This document shows positions 16,526 to 25,630 of a DNA stretch of 32,559 nt, one piece after another. The notes below the pieces were generated by a model, which ran no database searches, was not told where the DNA came from, and saw only the letters and a program-made list of their open reading frames with translations. A program made the position numbers and the translations under genes. This stretch comes from Flammeovirgaceae bacterium. GTDB lineage: Bacteria > Bacteroidota > Bacteroidia > Cytophagales > Cyclobacteriaceae. Position 1 is the stretch's first letter. Every line of letters starts with the position of its first letter. The stretch is taken from contig QIMC01000476.1 of assembly GCA_003232185.1 (NCBI GenBank), positions 1 to 32,559 of the forward strand, read 5' to 3'.

Positions 16526-16673
16526 TAATTTACTAATCTGTCGCTTGGTTGTACCGAGTGACGACTATGTTCAACTGGGGCTTTCTGCTTCCCGCATCGC
16601 GCTTGATTTTTTCGCAGATCAATAGCACTAAACCTCAACCCCTCAATCCCTTAACCCTTCCGTCTCTGCATTT

Positions 16674-17039
16674 TCAAGCAGTCTTTACTTCTTGCTCTGC
16701 TGGTTTTCCCAACAACAAGACTTCATCCGCAATAATCTCTGAAACATAACGCTTCTTACCATCGGGTCCTTCGTAATTTCGATGAACCAGTTTCCCCTGG
16801 ATAGCAACTTCACTACCTTTTCTCAAATATTTATCAGCAATTTCTGCTAAACCACCCCAGGCCACGATCTGATGCCACTGAGTATCTACCGTTTTTTCAC
16901 CGGCGGCATTCTTATAACTTTCACTGGTAGCCATTGAAAAATTAACTACATTTTTCCCACTATCCAGTAGCCGGAACTCAGGGTCTTTGCCAACCCTTCC
17001 AATCAGTTGAATTCTGTTTTTTAAACTTCTCATGGTCAT
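16674..17039 (-). CDS. ssb: Single-stranded DNA-binding protein (short form)
   Basis: 121 aa, one OB fold. RSLKNRIQLIGRVGKDPEFR is the typical SSB opening, with VVNFSMATSESYKN, TQWHQIVAWGGLAEIADKYLRKGS and GKKRYVSEIIADEVLLLG following. The protein stops at PAEQEVKTA and lacks both the Gly/Pro-rich linker and the acidic DDDIPF-like tail by which main SSBs recruit repair and replication partners. It may therefore be a secondary SSB. The Met at 17033 (MRSLKN) is an equally good start. The flanking region 16526-16673 shows no gene. Confidence 0.92.
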   Translation of the reverse strand: MTMRSLKNRIQLIGRVGKDPEFRLLDSGKNVVNFSMATSESYKNAAGEKTVDTQWHQIVAWGGLAEIADKYLRKGSEVAIQGKLVHRNYEGPDGKKRYVSEIIADEVLLLGKPAEQEVKTA

Positions 17040-17160
17040 TCTTATTTTGATGATTGACCATCAATTTAAGAGCAGGCAGTCCCATTTTTCCGGATTGCTT
17101 CCAATAATATTTTTAGAGCAACTCAGGTAGTAATCGGAGGCACAGTTTTAATAAACAATA

Positions 17161-17670
17161 CTATGCCGCTTGAATAGGGACAATACCATGATATTTATAA
17201 ACTTTAAGATTGAAGTATTGAGAGAGGTAGACTTTTAGCCGGTTTTTGGCCAATAAAGCAACCCGGTGGTTGGGCTTTAAAATGGTCATTTGCAGTACTG
17301 CTCTGATGAAATAAGGTGAGTTCATGAAGTCCTCCATCCATATTTCGAAGATTTCCGTCCAATCATCCAGATATTTCTGATAATGACTCTTCCCCGAAAA
17401 GATGAACTCCAATTGATTGCTGCCAATCTTATACCTATAGACTCCGGCAAGTTCTCTATAGAATTCACCTAGATGTTTGACAGATAACACCTGACAATTT
17501 TTAATTGCTTTGATGGTATCGTCTTCCAGATTTAGGGGATTAAAACGGTTAAGGTAGGTATGTTTAACATCGTTGCCCAATTTAGTGAGCAGTTGCTCCA
17601 GAGTATTAGCTTGGGCCTCCTTAAGTATGTAATTTTTATCTTGTGGAAAGGTTAGGTGACTTACATTCAT
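17161..17670 (-). CDS. Hypothetical protein, 169 aa
   Basis: I do not recognise this family. I prefer the ATG at 17670 (MNVSHLTFPQ), 37 bp after the stop of the M14 peptidase gene, over the track start at 17754, which would overlap that gene and add 28 residues read across it. The protein is soluble-looking, with aromatic-rich amphipathic helices (QKYLDDWTEIFEIWMEDFMN around residues 98-117), a basic C terminus and no signal peptide. It lies in line with the peptidase and ssb genes, so it may be co-transcribed with the former. Confidence 0.6.
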   Translation of the reverse strand: MNVSHLTFPQDKNYILKEAQANTLEQLLTKLGNDVKHTYLNRFNPLNLEDDTIKAIKNCQVLSVKHLGEFYRELAGVYRYKIGSNQLEFIFSGKSHYQKYLDDWTEIFEIWMEDFMNSPYFIRAVLQMTILKPNHRVALLAKNRLKVYLSQYFNLKVYKYHGIVPIQAA

Positions 17671-17707
17671 GACACAAAGAAAAGAAATTTTCCAAACCTT
17701 CCAAATA

Positions 17708-20266
17708 CTATTTCGGCGCTTTAAATTCAATAGTAGACCCAAAGAACAGTGCATTTAAAAACAGTTTGTTGGTTCCATACCAAACTGCCCTGAAGTTAGG
17801 ATTATCAGTAAACGCTATAATCCGGCCTTTCCCAAGATGAGCGATTCCTACAGCTGGTGTATTCTTTAATTCTTCCAATTTGTTGGCATGGATGTACCCA
17901 GAGATTAGTGGATCAGCAGTGTACATAATGGGATTGGCAAATGGATTGCTTGACCGTTTCATAAATAAAGCAGAGTTTCTGAATACAGGCATGGTAGAAT
18001 GCTCCATGCCAAAGGCCAAAGGGTGGGTCAGATCGAGCTTAACTTTAAAAATAGCCCCTCCAATATTTTGAACATCAACGCTTTTTCTTCTACTATAAGG
18101 CGATTGAGCTAAGGTATCTGCTTCATTCTTTTTGTAGTGTAAACTACTTATTTTTGAATCAGACATCCATTTAGCGCCTGATTTCCAACAAATTACCTGG
18201 CCACCATTCTGAATCCATAGTTTGAGTTTCTCTACTGCTTTTTGGTTCATAGACCTGTAACGCCCAGAAACTAAAACCAGGGTATTGAATTTGTTCAGAT
18301 CCAGTGCCGCGAATTTGTTCTGAGATACCAGTGTCATATTCACATCAAATCTCTGATCAAGTAAATGCCATACCTCCCCAACCTCATATCCGTTGATATC
18401 CTCATCGGCTAGAACCAGAACTTTAGGCTTGGTCAGTGGTTTAACCGTAGGGCTTCCCCAGGACTTTCCTTTACTGCTAAAGCCTGTGGATAGGGACCTA
18501 ACATCAATACCATCATTTTCAGCGATTAGCATCATCAGCTGGTAAATATCATCCGGGTTCATTTCTTGATCAGCAATAGGAATGATAACACTGCCTGGAG
18601 GCATAACCACGCCTGTTTCAAGGATCATGGGTTCAGTAGCAACCTTTACTCTTAATTGTTGTTTGAATAGACGATTTATGGCCCGATAAGAGTAGTACTC
18701 TTGGTTTTCGAAAATATAGGCATAGCTGCTTTTATCCCCGATAACCTGTCCTTTAGGAAAATCTGGGGTCTCAATCAGGTCACCCAATAATGACTGCCGG
18801 AAATAGTGTCCCGATATTTCACTGAACTCCAGATTAAAGGCCAATGGTAGGGTCCAGGCAGATACATCATAAAATAAACTATCTTGAAACTCAGTTCTTT
18901 GTTCAAATAGGGCCTTGATCAACCGATACTGACCCTGATTAAGGGGAACAATATAACTATGGCGGGCTTTGAATTCTGTTCCGTTAACACTTATATCGCG
19001 GGCAGCCTGATAGACATCAATTTGATGCCTTAAGACCACTTCCAGAAAATGATAGACTCTTCCCTGATCCGGAGATTGAAAGACATACGCCTTGAGCTTG
19101 TCACTATCGGATTCGTCAATTGTGCTGGAATAGAAATTCCTTTGGTGTTCTAAAAGTTCGATTCGCAATTCCTTGGCGGCCTTTAGGGTTGACAAGGTAG
19201 TAGTAAACTGATTTTTAATAGCAAAGGGGAAAGTAAGTTCACCATTAATGGTACTCTGTAAATGCCCTCTGGCACTGGCCTGTTCGAAAAGTATACCTAT
19301 GGATCCGTTGACATCCGGATAAGTTGACCCTTTGCCGTAATAAAAATCGTCATAACTCTCTTGTGTGTAATAGAGTGACCCGATCTCGTCCAATGCTTTG
19401 GCATGGTAGGCCGCAATTGATGCGGTCAATTTAAAAGTATTTTTGGGTGTTAGTGGGTGATTTCGTGATGGAATACCTGGCTGGAAGAAAAAAGTGCGGT
19501 GTGACTCCATTTCATGATGATCAGTTAGAACATTGGGTTTCCAATAGTGAAATTTTTCAACTCGTCCTATTGACTCAGGATGCTGTAGTAGTAACCAATC
19601 ACGGTTTAGGTCAAACCAATAGTGATTGGTTCTGCCCCTGGGCCAGGATTCATTGTGCTCCAAGCTTGCAGGGTTCCCGTCCATATTTTTACTGCGATGG
19701 CTATTAACCCAGCTAGCGAATCGATTCATGCCATCAGGATTAATGCTGGGATCAATAAGTATAATCGTATTGTTGAGCAAGTCTTCAATTTCTGGCCCTT
19801 GTGCAGCTGCTAAATAGTATGCAGCTAACAATGAGGCATTGGAGCCACTGGCTTCATTACCGTGTACGCTGTAGCCCAACCATACCACAACAGGCATATT
19901 TTCTATGTCTAAATTGGTATTTTGGGAAGGGTCAGAAAGTTTTAAGTGCTGTTTTCGGATTTCTTCAAGGCTCTGGTGGTTTTCGGGGCTGGTAAAAGTC
20001 AAAAGCATCAATGGCCGTCCCTCATAGGTATAACCATAAGTATCCAAAGTAGCTCTGCCAGAGGATTCAGCTATGGCCTTCATATAACCAGTTAGTTTAT
20101 CATGGCTCAGGTGCCATTCTCCTACAGAATGACCGATAACTGAGGCAGGTGTAGGTATTTCATGGTTATAATCAATAGCTTGTGGAAGGTAATACTGTAA
20201 ATCTTGGGACAGCAAGGTACTATTCAAGAAGAACCCAAGACAAAAAAATTTAAAAACCCTCGCCAT
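17708..20266 (-). CDS. Secreted M14 family zinc carboxypeptidase
   Basis: 852 aa from the ATG at 20266 (MARVFKFFCLGFFLNSTLLSQ), which starts with a clean signal peptide; the track start at 20323 adds 19 residues ahead of it. The M14 domain spans about residues 50-350. Zinc ligands are His135 and Glu138 in HGNEASG and His250 in LTDHHEM; INPDGMNRF and FDLNRDW provide the substrate-carboxylate-binding Asn-Arg type site; Glu328 in LFEQASARG is the likely catalytic acid/base. The C-terminal part (about 610-720, KVLVLADEDINGYEVGEVWHLL and following) resembles a class I glutamine-amidotransferase-like fold, seen in other large bacterial M14 proteins. Probable periplasmic or exported protein/peptide degradation. 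It is divergent from the Oar-like receptor gene, 175 bp apart. Confidence 0.9.
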   Translation of the reverse strand: MARVFKFFCLGFFLNSTLLSQDLQYYLPQAIDYNHEIPTPASVIGHSVGEWHLSHDKLTGYMKAIAESSGRATLDTYGYTYEGRPLMLLTFTSPENHQSLEEIRKQHLKLSDPSQNTNLDIENMPVVVWLGYSVHGNEASGSNASLLAAYYLAAAQGPEIEDLLNNTIILIDPSINPDGMNRFASWVNSHRSKNMDGNPASLEHNESWPRGRTNHYWFDLNRDWLLLQHPESIGRVEKFHYWKPNVLTDHHEMESHRTFFFQPGIPSRNHPLTPKNTFKLTASIAAYHAKALDEIGSLYYTQESYDDFYYGKGSTYPDVNGSIGILFEQASARGHLQSTINGELTFPFAIKNQFTTTLSTLKAAKELRIELLEHQRNFYSSTIDESDSDKLKAYVFQSPDQGRVYHFLEVVLRHQIDVYQAARDISVNGTEFKARHSYIVPLNQGQYRLIKALFEQRTEFQDSLFYDVSAWTLPLAFNLEFSEISGHYFRQSLLGDLIETPDFPKGQVIGDKSSYAYIFENQEYYSYRAINRLFKQQLRVKVATEPMILETGVVMPPGSVIIPIADQEMNPDDIYQLMMLIAENDGIDVRSLSTGFSSKGKSWGSPTVKPLTKPKVLVLADEDINGYEVGEVWHLLDQRFDVNMTLVSQNKFAALDLNKFNTLVLVSGRYRSMNQKAVEKLKLWIQNGGQVICWKSGAKWMSDSKISSLHYKKNEADTLAQSPYSRRKSVDVQNIGGAIFKVKLDLTHPLAFGMEHSTMPVFRNSALFMKRSSNPFANPIMYTADPLISGYIHANKLEELKNTPAVGIAHLGKGRIIAFTDNPNFRAVWYGTNKLFLNALFFGSTIEFKAPK

Positions 20267-20441
20267 AGGAAATGAGTGTATTATTAAGGTCAAGCAGCAT
20301 GAAAAGTAAACATTATTTAGCAAATGATTCAGAATTTCAACCTGGGGGTTGATAATCTAACCTAAAAATGAACTTTTTTTAATGAAAATCATATAGTATA
20401 ATTGTTGAGCAGACTTTAGCCACTGATCTTAACCAATTCAT

Positions 20442-23400
20442 ATGAGAAAATATCTACCTAAAATTCTGCTAAGTGCTTTGTTGGTTTTCAGCACATCTAC
20501 ATTATGGGGCCAGGGATCAACCACTTCAAGCATGAACGGTACCGTTACCGATCCAAATGGAGAAGCGATTCCCGGTGCTACCGTAATAGCCGTTCACCAG
20601 CCCACAAATGCACAATTTGGGAATGTGACTAATGTCACGGGGGCCTACCGGCTCAACAACATGAACGTGGGAGGACCCTATACAGTATCCGTCAGTTTTG
20701 TGGGTTTTGAGTCATTTACCCAAGCGGGAATTTACTTGGATCTTGGTCAAACGTTTCGATTGGACGCTAATATGAGCGAGGATATTACTCAGTTGGAAGC
20801 TGTGGAAATAATAGCCACCACCGGTGATGTATTTGATGGAAACCGATCGGCGCAAGAAACGGTAGTCAACGACTACACCATACAACAACTGCCTACGGTT
20901 AGCAGGAGTCTGAATGATTTTACTAGATTGTCTCCACTGGCCAATACCAATGTGGGTATTAACGGGGCCATATCCTTCGGAGGTCTAAACAACCGCTACA
21001 ATTCCGTTTTTATCGATGGTGCGCCAACTAATGACTATTTTGGACTGGCCAATAACGGCACCAATGGGGGTCAAACCGGGATATCACCTATAAGTGTGGA
21101 TGGCATCTCACAATTTCAGATTGTCCTGGCGCCTTACGATGTACGACAAGGGGGCCTGGCGGGAGCCGGTATCAGTGCGGTAACCAGAACGGGTTCAAAC
21201 GAACTTGAAGGATCAGCTTGGTATCTGGTCAGTAATGAGGGACTGTCAGGAAAGACTCCTACCGATGACCCCAATGTATCCCGGGAAAAGCTGTCAGATT
21301 TTAGTAATAAAACCTATGGATTCCGATTAGGAGGCCCAATTATTAAAGACAAGCTATTCTTCTTTGCTTTGGCTGAGATCCAAAGGGATGAGACTCCACA
21401 GCCATTTAGTATCAGTGAATACCAAGGGGATGCTACTTTGGATGACTTCGATGCCATTGGAGACCATGTTCGAAACCTATACAACTATGAACCGGGTGAA
21501 TACATACAGACCACCAATTTGCTGGATGGAGAAAAGTTTATGTTAAATCTGGACTATAATATCAGTCAGAAACACAAATTAGCGGTGAGATACCGGTATA
21601 CTAAGGCTTCCCAGGTAGGCCCTAGTCAGAGTTCCAGCGCCAATGTTAGTTATGCAAATAGTGGACAAACTTTTCCTTCAATAACTAACAATGGATCTAT
21701 AGAGTTGAAAAGTAATTTTTCAAACTCATCAAACAGTTTGCTAGTAGGTATTACCACCGTTCGGGACGACCGCGAAGTTACCGGCCAGCCTTTTCCAGCC
21801 ATTCAGATTGCAGATGGTCCTGCGGTTATTAATTTGGGTAGTGACCCATTTTCCCATGCTAATGTAGTGAATCAGGATGTGATCACCCTGACCAACAATT
21901 TTAATTTGTATCGAGGTAGGCACACACTGACTTTTGGCACCCACAACGAGTATTTTAACATTTTCAATTTGTTCCTTCCTTTCCATCCTCCGCAATATAG
22001 ATTTAGCAACAAAGAAAAATTCTTGCAAACAATACCAGAAGCATGGCTATTCCTATATGGGCACGAACAATCAGACGAGAATATTGGGGATGAAGCGGTA
22101 TCGGTTTCCGCAGACTTCAGTACCATACAATTGGGTTTCTATGTACAGGACGAATTCCAGGTGAATGAAAATTTTAAATTAACTGGTGGCATAAGGGTAG
22201 ATATACCCATCTTCCTGACCGATGGAGTGGTAAATTCACAATTTAATAACTCTACTATACCCATTATAGAGGGTGAGGGATATAATCTGGAGGGGTCAAC
22301 AGCGGGCAAAGTACCCAGTACTCAACTTCACTGGAGTCCCCGTTTCGGGTTCAACTGGGACATAAGCGGCAACAAGAGCACTCAGATTCGTGGTGGACTG
22401 GGAATTTTTACCAGCCGTATCCCTTATGTGTGGCCCGGAGGTATTTATCTAAGAAATGGTTTGACCAGTGGATTTACTTCCCTCTTTGATGGCGCTGGCT
22501 TTGCCCCACCAAGCGGAGATGGTTCTCAGGGAATACCCTTTGAGCCGGATTTGACAAATCAGCCCGCCATTACCGGAGGCCCCCAAGGTGATGTAGACTT
22601 ATTCGCCGATGATTTCAAGTTCCCCCAGATATTCAAGGCTAGTTTAGGGGTTGACCATAAGCTGCCCTGGTGGGGACTGATTGGGACCGTAGATTTACAG
22701 TACACAACCAAACTGAATGACATTCAGTACCAGAATGTGAATAAACCAATAGATCCAATTCGTGCATTAACTGGCACTCCGGACAATCGGCCAATATTCA
22801 ATAATGATTTACTGGACCCTACTTACAACTACATTACGCTGGCCACCAACACCAGCAAGGGAAATACTTTTAGTTTTAGCGCCCAGTTGCAGAAGCCTTT
22901 GCAAAATGGATTTACCGGTAGCATTGCTTATGCCTATACCCATGCGGAGTCTCTATTTGATGGTACGGTGTTCATCAACTCCTCCCAATGGCAGGAGTAT
23001 CACAGTGTGACCGGTAGAAATAACCCAACCGGCTTGCAGCGGTCTCAGTTTGCCACCGGATCCAGGATCAGTGGTTTTGTTTCCAAGCGATGGGAATATG
23101 CAAATAAATTTGCCACTTCAGTTTCTTTATTCTACAATGGGCAGGACGGCTTGCCATTCAGCTATGTGTACGCTGACAATGGCGGTCTATTGACCAATGA
23201 TGACCCAGGTACAGACGAGGCCAGGAACCTGATCTTTGTACCGGCAAATGCAAATGAAATCATTTTTGGAGAGTTTGTTGATGATGGTATGGGCGGCCAG
23301 TTGGTTGCTGAAATGTCTGAAGCAGATGCCACCGCCCAGTGGGCATTGCTGGATGCGTTTATCAATGGTGATGATTATCTGAGTGAACGCCGGGGACAAT

Positions 23401-23747
23401 ATGCCGAAAGAAACGGTGGTCGGATGCCTTTCGAGAGCATAATGGATTTTAGGGCCGCGCAAGAGTTTTTTATAAATACCGGCGGTCGTCGACACACTTT
23501 GGAAGTATCTATTGATATATTTAACTTTTCAAACCTCCTGAACAAGGACTGGGGACGCAGATATCAAATAAGTGACAACCAGAACTTCCAGTTGATCAAT
23601 TTCGTGGGGTTCTTGCCAACAACTCCTGAAGATCCACAGACACCTACTTTCTCCTTCTCTGATATTGACAATCCATGGAGCATCACGCAGTCTGGGGTAA
23701 ACGGTGCCCGCTGGAATGCGCGGTTAGGATTGAGGTATAGTTTTTAG
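20442..23747 (+). CDS. Oar-like TonB-dependent outer-membrane protein
   Basis: 1101 aa. MRKYLPKILLSALLVFSTSTLWGQ is a signal peptide. Residues 27-115 form a carboxypeptidase-regulatory-like beta-sandwich (GTVTDPNGEAIPGATVIAV and TNVTGAYRLNNMNVGGPYTVSV). A plug-like region follows (about 125-255: RSLNDFTRLSPLANTNVGIN, NSVFIDGAPTNDYFG, GISAVTRTGSNELEGSAWY), then a large beta-barrel ending ARLGLRYSF with the C-terminal Phe expected for outer-membrane insertion. This order matches the Oar family, whose members are linked with adhesion, development or protease uptake in other taxa. No SusD partner is next to it, so it is not a polysaccharide-utilisation pair. Substrate unknown. Confidence 0.93.
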   Translation: MRKYLPKILLSALLVFSTSTLWGQGSTTSSMNGTVTDPNGEAIPGATVIAVHQPTNAQFGNVTNVTGAYRLNNMNVGGPYTVSVSFVGFESFTQAGIYLDLGQTFRLDANMSEDITQLEAVEIIATTGDVFDGNRSAQETVVNDYTIQQLPTVSRSLNDFTRLSPLANTNVGINGAISFGGLNNRYNSVFIDGAPTNDYFGLANNGTNGGQTGISPISVDGISQFQIVLAPYDVRQGGLAGAGISAVTRTGSNELEGSAWYLVSNEGLSGKTPTDDPNVSREKLSDFSNKTYGFRLGGPIIKDKLFFFALAEIQRDETPQPFSISEYQGDATLDDFDAIGDHVRNLYNYEPGEYIQTTNLLDGEKFMLNLDYNISQKHKLAVRYRYTKASQVGPSQSSSANVSYANSGQTFPSITNNGSIELKSNFSNSSNSLLVGITTVRDDREVTGQPFPAIQIADGPAVINLGSDPFSHANVVNQDVITLTNNFNLYRGRHTLTFGTHNEYFNIFNLFLPFHPPQYRFSNKEKFLQTIPEAWLFLYGHEQSDENIGDEAVSVSADFSTIQLGFYVQDEFQVNENFKLTGGIRVDIPIFLTDGVVNSQFNNSTIPIIEGEGYNLEGSTAGKVPSTQLHWSPRFGFNWDISGNKSTQIRGGLGIFTSRIPYVWPGGIYLRNGLTSGFTSLFDGAGFAPPSGDGSQGIPFEPDLTNQPAITGGPQGDVDLFADDFKFPQIFKASLGVDHKLPWWGLIGTVDLQYTTKLNDIQYQNVNKPIDPIRALTGTPDNRPIFNNDLLDPTYNYITLATNTSKGNTFSFSAQLQKPLQNGFTGSIAYAYTHAESLFDGTVFINSSQWQEYHSVTGRNNPTGLQRSQFATGSRISGFVSKRWEYANKFATSVSLFYNGQDGLPFSYVYADNGGLLTNDDPGTDEARNLIFVPANANEIIFGEFVDDGMGGQLVAEMSEADATAQWALLDAFINGDDYLSERRGQYAERNGGRMPFESIMDFRAAQEFFINTGGRRHTLEVSIDIFNFSNLLNKDWGRRYQISDNQNFQLINFVGFLPTTPEDPQTPTFSFSDIDNPWSITQSGVNGARWNARLGLRYSF

Positions 23748-23817
23748 TATATCCTAAGACCAGTTTTATTTGAGTCCAACAAATTTTGTATATTGTTTAG
23801 CACCAAACTAAAAATCC

Positions 23818-25299
23818 ATGCATGGTACATTGAACCTGAAATTTACCGGCATGATTCTCTGCCTGGGGCTTATCCTAACAGCCTGTGTTAAAAGTCAGCC
23901 TGGAGAAGAATCCAGCACCACTGAAGTACCAGAACTACCTCCGGTTGAGTTCGATCTTGATAAGATACAAGAACGCGGCTCCTTAATAGCCATTGTAGAT
24001 AATAGTACTACCAGTTACTTTATTTATAAGGGCCAACCCATGGGTTACGAATACGAGTTGCTGAGGTTATTTGCAGCAGATTTGGGGGTAAAGCTTGAGT
24101 TGGTGATCACTACTGAAATCGATGATGCCATGTCTAAATTGAACAGTGGTGAAGGGGATATCGTGGCGTTTAACTTAACCGTTACCAAAAAACGAGCTGA
24201 AAGAATCGCCTTTACAGATCATTTGACACTATCACGTCAGGTTTTAGTTCAGAAAAAACCTGATAATTGGCGCAAAATGAAGTTACATGAAATCGAAAAG
24301 AAAATGACTAGGGATCAGGTGGATCTGATAGGACAGGAGATTCACGTCCGTAAAAGCTCAAGTTTTGTAAGCCGTTTACAAAATCTATCTGAAGAAATAG
24401 GAGGTGATGTAATAATTGTGGAGGAACCTGGTAATGTGGAAGTAGAACACCTGATACACAGAGTGGCAGAAGGAGAAATTAAGTATACGGTAGCAGATGA
24501 GAAGGTAGCCAAGTTGAATGCCACCTATCATAAAAATCTGGATATAGAAACTCCCATAAGCTTTTCCCAAAGAATTGCCTGGGGGGTACGTCTTAGTAGT
24601 GGTCAACTGTTGGAAGCTTCAAACTTGTGGCTTTCTCGAATGAAAAAAGAAGTACCTTTCTATACCATTTACGATCGATATTTTAAAAGCTCTAAAGCCT
24701 CACTTCGACGGGTACACAGCGATTACTCAACGCTTGTCGGTCACCAGCTGAGTCCCTATGATAGTCTGATCAAAGACGGTGCTATGGAATTGGGTTGGGA
24801 TTGGGAATTACTGGCATCTTTAATTTTTCAGGAATCTAAATTTGATCCCAAGGCCGATAGCTGGGTAGGGGCAAGCGGTCTAATGCAACTCATGCCGGCA
24901 ACTGCCAAGCAATTTGGCGCTACCGATCCAACTGATCCACAACAAGGAATCTCTGCGGGCGTAAAATATTTAATATGGCTGGAAGAATTCTGGCAGCCAA
25001 AAGTTCCAGATGAGGAAGAGCGCATTAAGTTTATTTTGGGCTCCTACAATGTGGGCCAGGGCCATGTCCTGGACGCCAGAAAATTATGTGCTAAATATGG
25101 TAAGGATTCAACTATTTGGGATGATCACGTGGCCTTTTATTTATTAAAGAAGTCTGAGCCGGAGTTTTACAACGACCCAGTGGTATCAGCCGGATATTGT
25201 AGAGGCCGGGAACCTGTACATTATGTAAAGGAAATAATTTACCGATCTGCTCAATATAAGCAGATAATGCTGAACAAACCTGTGCTATCTGAGCTTTGA
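23818..25299 (+). CDS. mltF: MltF-type lytic transglycosylase lipoprotein
   Basis: 493 aa, peptidoglycan-cleaving lipoprotein. MHGTLNLKFTGMILCLGLILTAC ends in lipobox LTAC (Cys23). Residues about 50-280 are a periplasmic solute-binding (SBP_bac_3) domain: RGSLIAIVDNSTTSYFIYKG, MGYEYELLRLFAADLGVKLE, GDIVAFNLTVTKKRAERIAF. The C-terminal SLT domain follows (about 320-480), with catalytic Glu339 in IFQESKFDP, GASGLMQLMPATAKQFG and ILGSYNVGQGH. This is the MltF architecture, in which the binding domain regulates glycan cleavage in E. coli; Bacteroidota homologues share the layout. The gene begins 70 bp after the receptor gene and could share its transcript, though functional linkage is not shown. 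Confidence 0.92.
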   Translation: MHGTLNLKFTGMILCLGLILTACVKSQPGEESSTTEVPELPPVEFDLDKIQERGSLIAIVDNSTTSYFIYKGQPMGYEYELLRLFAADLGVKLELVITTEIDDAMSKLNSGEGDIVAFNLTVTKKRAERIAFTDHLTLSRQVLVQKKPDNWRKMKLHEIEKKMTRDQVDLIGQEIHVRKSSSFVSRLQNLSEEIGGDVIIVEEPGNVEVEHLIHRVAEGEIKYTVADEKVAKLNATYHKNLDIETPISFSQRIAWGVRLSSGQLLEASNLWLSRMKKEVPFYTIYDRYFKSSKASLRRVHSDYSTLVGHQLSPYDSLIKDGAMELGWDWELLASLIFQESKFDPKADSWVGASGLMQLMPATAKQFGATDPTDPQQGISAGVKYLIWLEEFWQPKVPDEEERIKFILGSYNVGQGHVLDARKLCAKYGKDSTIWDDHVAFYLLKKSEPEFYNDPVVSAGYCRGREPVHYVKEIIYRSAQYKQIMLNKPVLSEL

Positions 25300-25630
25300 T
25301 AAGTACCCTATCATGAAAGCTTCCACTTTTGAATCAAGCCAACTTCATATACTTCTGGCAGATTTCGAATACTTCCTCAAAACTGTTATAAGCAGACACA
25401 GATTTCAACATCATTTGGTGCTCGCCAATTTTCAATTATTAATTGTATCGATTTTTTGGATAACCTGAAATATCGGAGCGTCCTTAATTATCCCTATTTG
25501 ATGATACCTTAGGTAGGTTATTAGCAATAATCTGGTTTAGTTAGAGACTAGAATGATTGGATTGAGGGTATAAAAAAGCCCTGCCGCGCAGTGCGCAACA
25601 GGGCTATCACCCAAATAAATACTTTGTATT
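25300..25630. other. 331-bp intergenic region, possible gene debris plus a terminator
   Basis: This is the only gene-free stretch over 300 bases. Its right end carries a minus-strand terminator (25570-25605). On the minus strand two short open stretches in different frames abut at 25432-25438: one reads GIIKDAPIFQVIQKIDTINN before a stop, the other KIGEHQMMLKSVSAYNSFEE and ends KYMKLA before a stop. They read like protein and could be the frameshifted remains of a gene. No family is recognised. Confidence 0.4.
25570..25605 (-). terminator. Intrinsic terminator of the zinc-ribbon membrane gene
   Basis: On the minus strand, AGCCCTG and CAGGGCT form a 7-bp stem enclosing a second inner GCGC/GCGC pairing, followed directly by TTTTTTA. 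It lies 26 bp past the stop of the gene ending at 25631. The form is a classical factor-independent terminator. Confidence 0.85.

Noticed and set aside
20442-23747. Polysaccharide-utilisation (SusC/SusD) locus
   Set aside because: The receptor is Oar-like, and there is no SusD-type lipoprotein or glycoside hydrolase next to it.
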